From Lysobacteraceae bacterium NML91-0213 (lineage in GTDB: Bacteria > Pseudomonadota > Gammaproteobacteria > Xanthomonadales > Xanthomonadaceae), in assembly GCA_002798175.1 (NCBI GenBank), contig NWQL01000006.1, positions 10,687 to 74,686 of the forward strand: a DNA stretch of 64,000 nucleotides, written 5' to 3'. How positions within the stretch are numbered: position 1 is the stretch's first letter; every line of letters starts with the position of its first letter. The translations under genes and the position numbers were made by a program. Below the pieces are notes generated by a model, which did no database searches, was not told the origin of the DNA, and saw only the letters and a program-made list of their open reading frames with translations. Below are positions 63,025-64,000 of the stretch, one piece after another.

Positions 63025-64000
63025 TTGATCACCCAGCAGCAGTTCGACCGTTTTGCCACCGAAGGCCATACCCGCATCCCCGTCGCCCGCGAGGTGCTGT
63101 CGGACCTCGATACGCCGCTGTCGGTGTACCTGAAGCTCGCCGACGGGCCCTACACCTACCTGTTCGAATCGGTCGAGGGCGGCGAGCGTTTCGGACGCTA
63201 TTCCATCATCGGCCTGCCGGCGACGCGGGTGGTCGAATTCCACGGCCTTACGATGTCGGTGCGCGAGCACGGCGAGGTGGTGGAGCGCCGTGTGGTCGAG
63301 GATCCGTTCGTCGAGGTCGAACGCCTGCGCACCGCGGAATCGGTGCCGCGCATCGACGGCCTGCCGGCCTTCACCGGTGGCCTGGTGGGCTGGTTCGGCT
63401 TCGAATGCATCGGCTATATCGAGCCGCGCCTGGCCGACGCCGCCGATACGCCCGCCCGCCGTGACGAACTCGGCACCGCCGACATCCTGCTGATGCAGTC
63501 GGAAGAGGTGGCGGTGTTCGACAACCTGCGCGGGCGGCTGTACCTGGTCGTCCATGCCGATCCGCGCCAGCCGCAGGCCTGGGCGCGCGCCAACCGCCGC
63601 CTCGACGCGCTCGCCCACCGGCTGCGCCACGGTGGCGCCGGCTATCCGGAAACGCTGCAGCCGGCGGCGCTCGACGAGGCCGATTTCGTGTCCGGCTTCA
63701 CCCGCGAAGGCTTCATCGATGCCGTGGAGCGGTCGAAGGAATACATCCGCGCCGGCGACGTGTTCCAGGTGGTGCTGTCGCAGCGGATGTCGGTGCCGTT
63801 CAACGCGCGCCCGGTCGACGTCTACCGCGCGCTGCGTGCGCTGAATCCTTCGCCGTACATGTACTTCCTCGACGTCGGTGGCACCCAGGTGGTGGGGTCG
63901 TCCCCCGAGATTCTGGTGCGCCAGCAGGGCGGCACCGTGACGGTGCGGCCGATTGCCGGCACCCGCCCGCGTGGCGCCACCCCGGAGGACGACGCCGCGC
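63025..64000 (+). CDS. trpE: Anthranilate synthase component I TrpE (cut by window edge)
   Basis: The first 325 residues of about 490. The start is TTG at 63025 with GGAG 8 bases upstream; no ATG fits. LSVYLKLADGPYTYLFESVEGGERFGRYSIIG contains the tryptophan feedback site, and its family order is kept. Later EYIRAGDVFQVVLSQR and PSPYMYFLDVGGTQVVGSSPEILVR lead into the chorismate site, with PIAGTRPRG at the edge. It makes anthranilate from chorismate with glutamine ammonia from TrpG. The rest of the trp genes should lie to the right. Confidence 0.95.
   Translation, partial: MITQQQFDRFATEGHTRIPVAREVLSDLDTPLSVYLKLADGPYTYLFESVEGGERFGRYSIIGLPATRVVEFHGLTMSVREHGEVVERRVVEDPFVEVERLRTAESVPRIDGLPAFTGGLVGWFGFECIGYIEPRLADAADTPARRDELGTADILLMQSEEVAVFDNLRGRLYLVVHADPRQPQAWARANRRLDALAHRLRHGGAGYPETLQPAALDEADFVSGFTREGFIDAVERSKEYIRAGDVFQVVLSQRMSVPFNARPVDVYRALRALNPSPYMYFLDVGGTQVVGSSPEILVRQQGGTVTVRPIAGTRPRGATPEDDAA

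Overview
The window is GC-rich chromosomal DNA from a gammaproteobacterium of the Xanthomonadaceae (Lysobacteraceae) type, probably Luteimonas/Lysobacter-like. The evidence is the gene content: a fused LplT-Aas protein, PhoP/PhoQ preceded by a small PepSY-like gene, a DUF6776-like gene next to erpA, a TrpS with a C-terminal extension, a BkdC-type E2, CTAGAAT-like -10 boxes, and the intergenic repeat between hppD and hmgA. No rRNA or species marker is present, so the genus is inference.

Region 1, about 1-8.1 kb, is accessory DNA of visibly lower GC. It starts inside an IS3-family element, then carries a membrane protein of unknown function and a three-gene minus-strand operon: a TerB-domain membrane protein, a BrxD-like ATPase and an Lhr-like DEAD/H helicase. 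This gene set and order match the Shango anti-phage system (sngA-sngB-sngC). Ten G residues lie directly before the sngA start codon, where slippage could switch expression. The block sits downstream of the 3' end of an elongator tRNA-Met gene, with a 3'-truncated tRNA-Met copy on the gene's other side. This looks like a tRNA-associated island.

Region 2, about 8.3-39 kb, is core genome: rppH; the iron-storage pair bfd-bfr with a Fur box; a hybrid kinase beside a REC-GGDEF-EAL protein whose catalytic motifs are degenerate; erpA, nudC, lplT-aas, purD, Na+/alanine and Ca2+/Na+ carriers, dusA, phoPQ, mtfA, birA-coaX, a SPOR protein, tRNA-Thr, a PAS kinase/receiver pair, arginase, an entericidin-like lipoprotein, csbD and trpS.

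Region 3, about 39-51.5 kb, is rich in amino-acid catabolism and peptide or amino-acid-related transport: a branched-chain 2-oxoacid dehydrogenase (E1alpha, E1beta, E2), tryptophan 2,3-dioxygenase, AbgT and POT transporters, and a MarR regulator divergent from hppD, which is followed by hmgA (tyrosine to homogentisate to maleylacetoacetate).

Region 4, about 51.6-64 kb, holds a complete group-2 Mrp Na+/H+ antiporter operon with fused A and B subunits, then small housekeeping genes (SMR pump, purC, a minimal J-domain protein, rpe, a lipid kinase). It ends in trpE, cut by the window edge. Before trpE lies a 15-codon frame ending Trp-Arg-Trp-stop whose last codons form a hairpin, a likely tryptophan-responsive leader. 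Several promoters have a -10 box six bases before the ATG, which suggests leaderless mRNAs.
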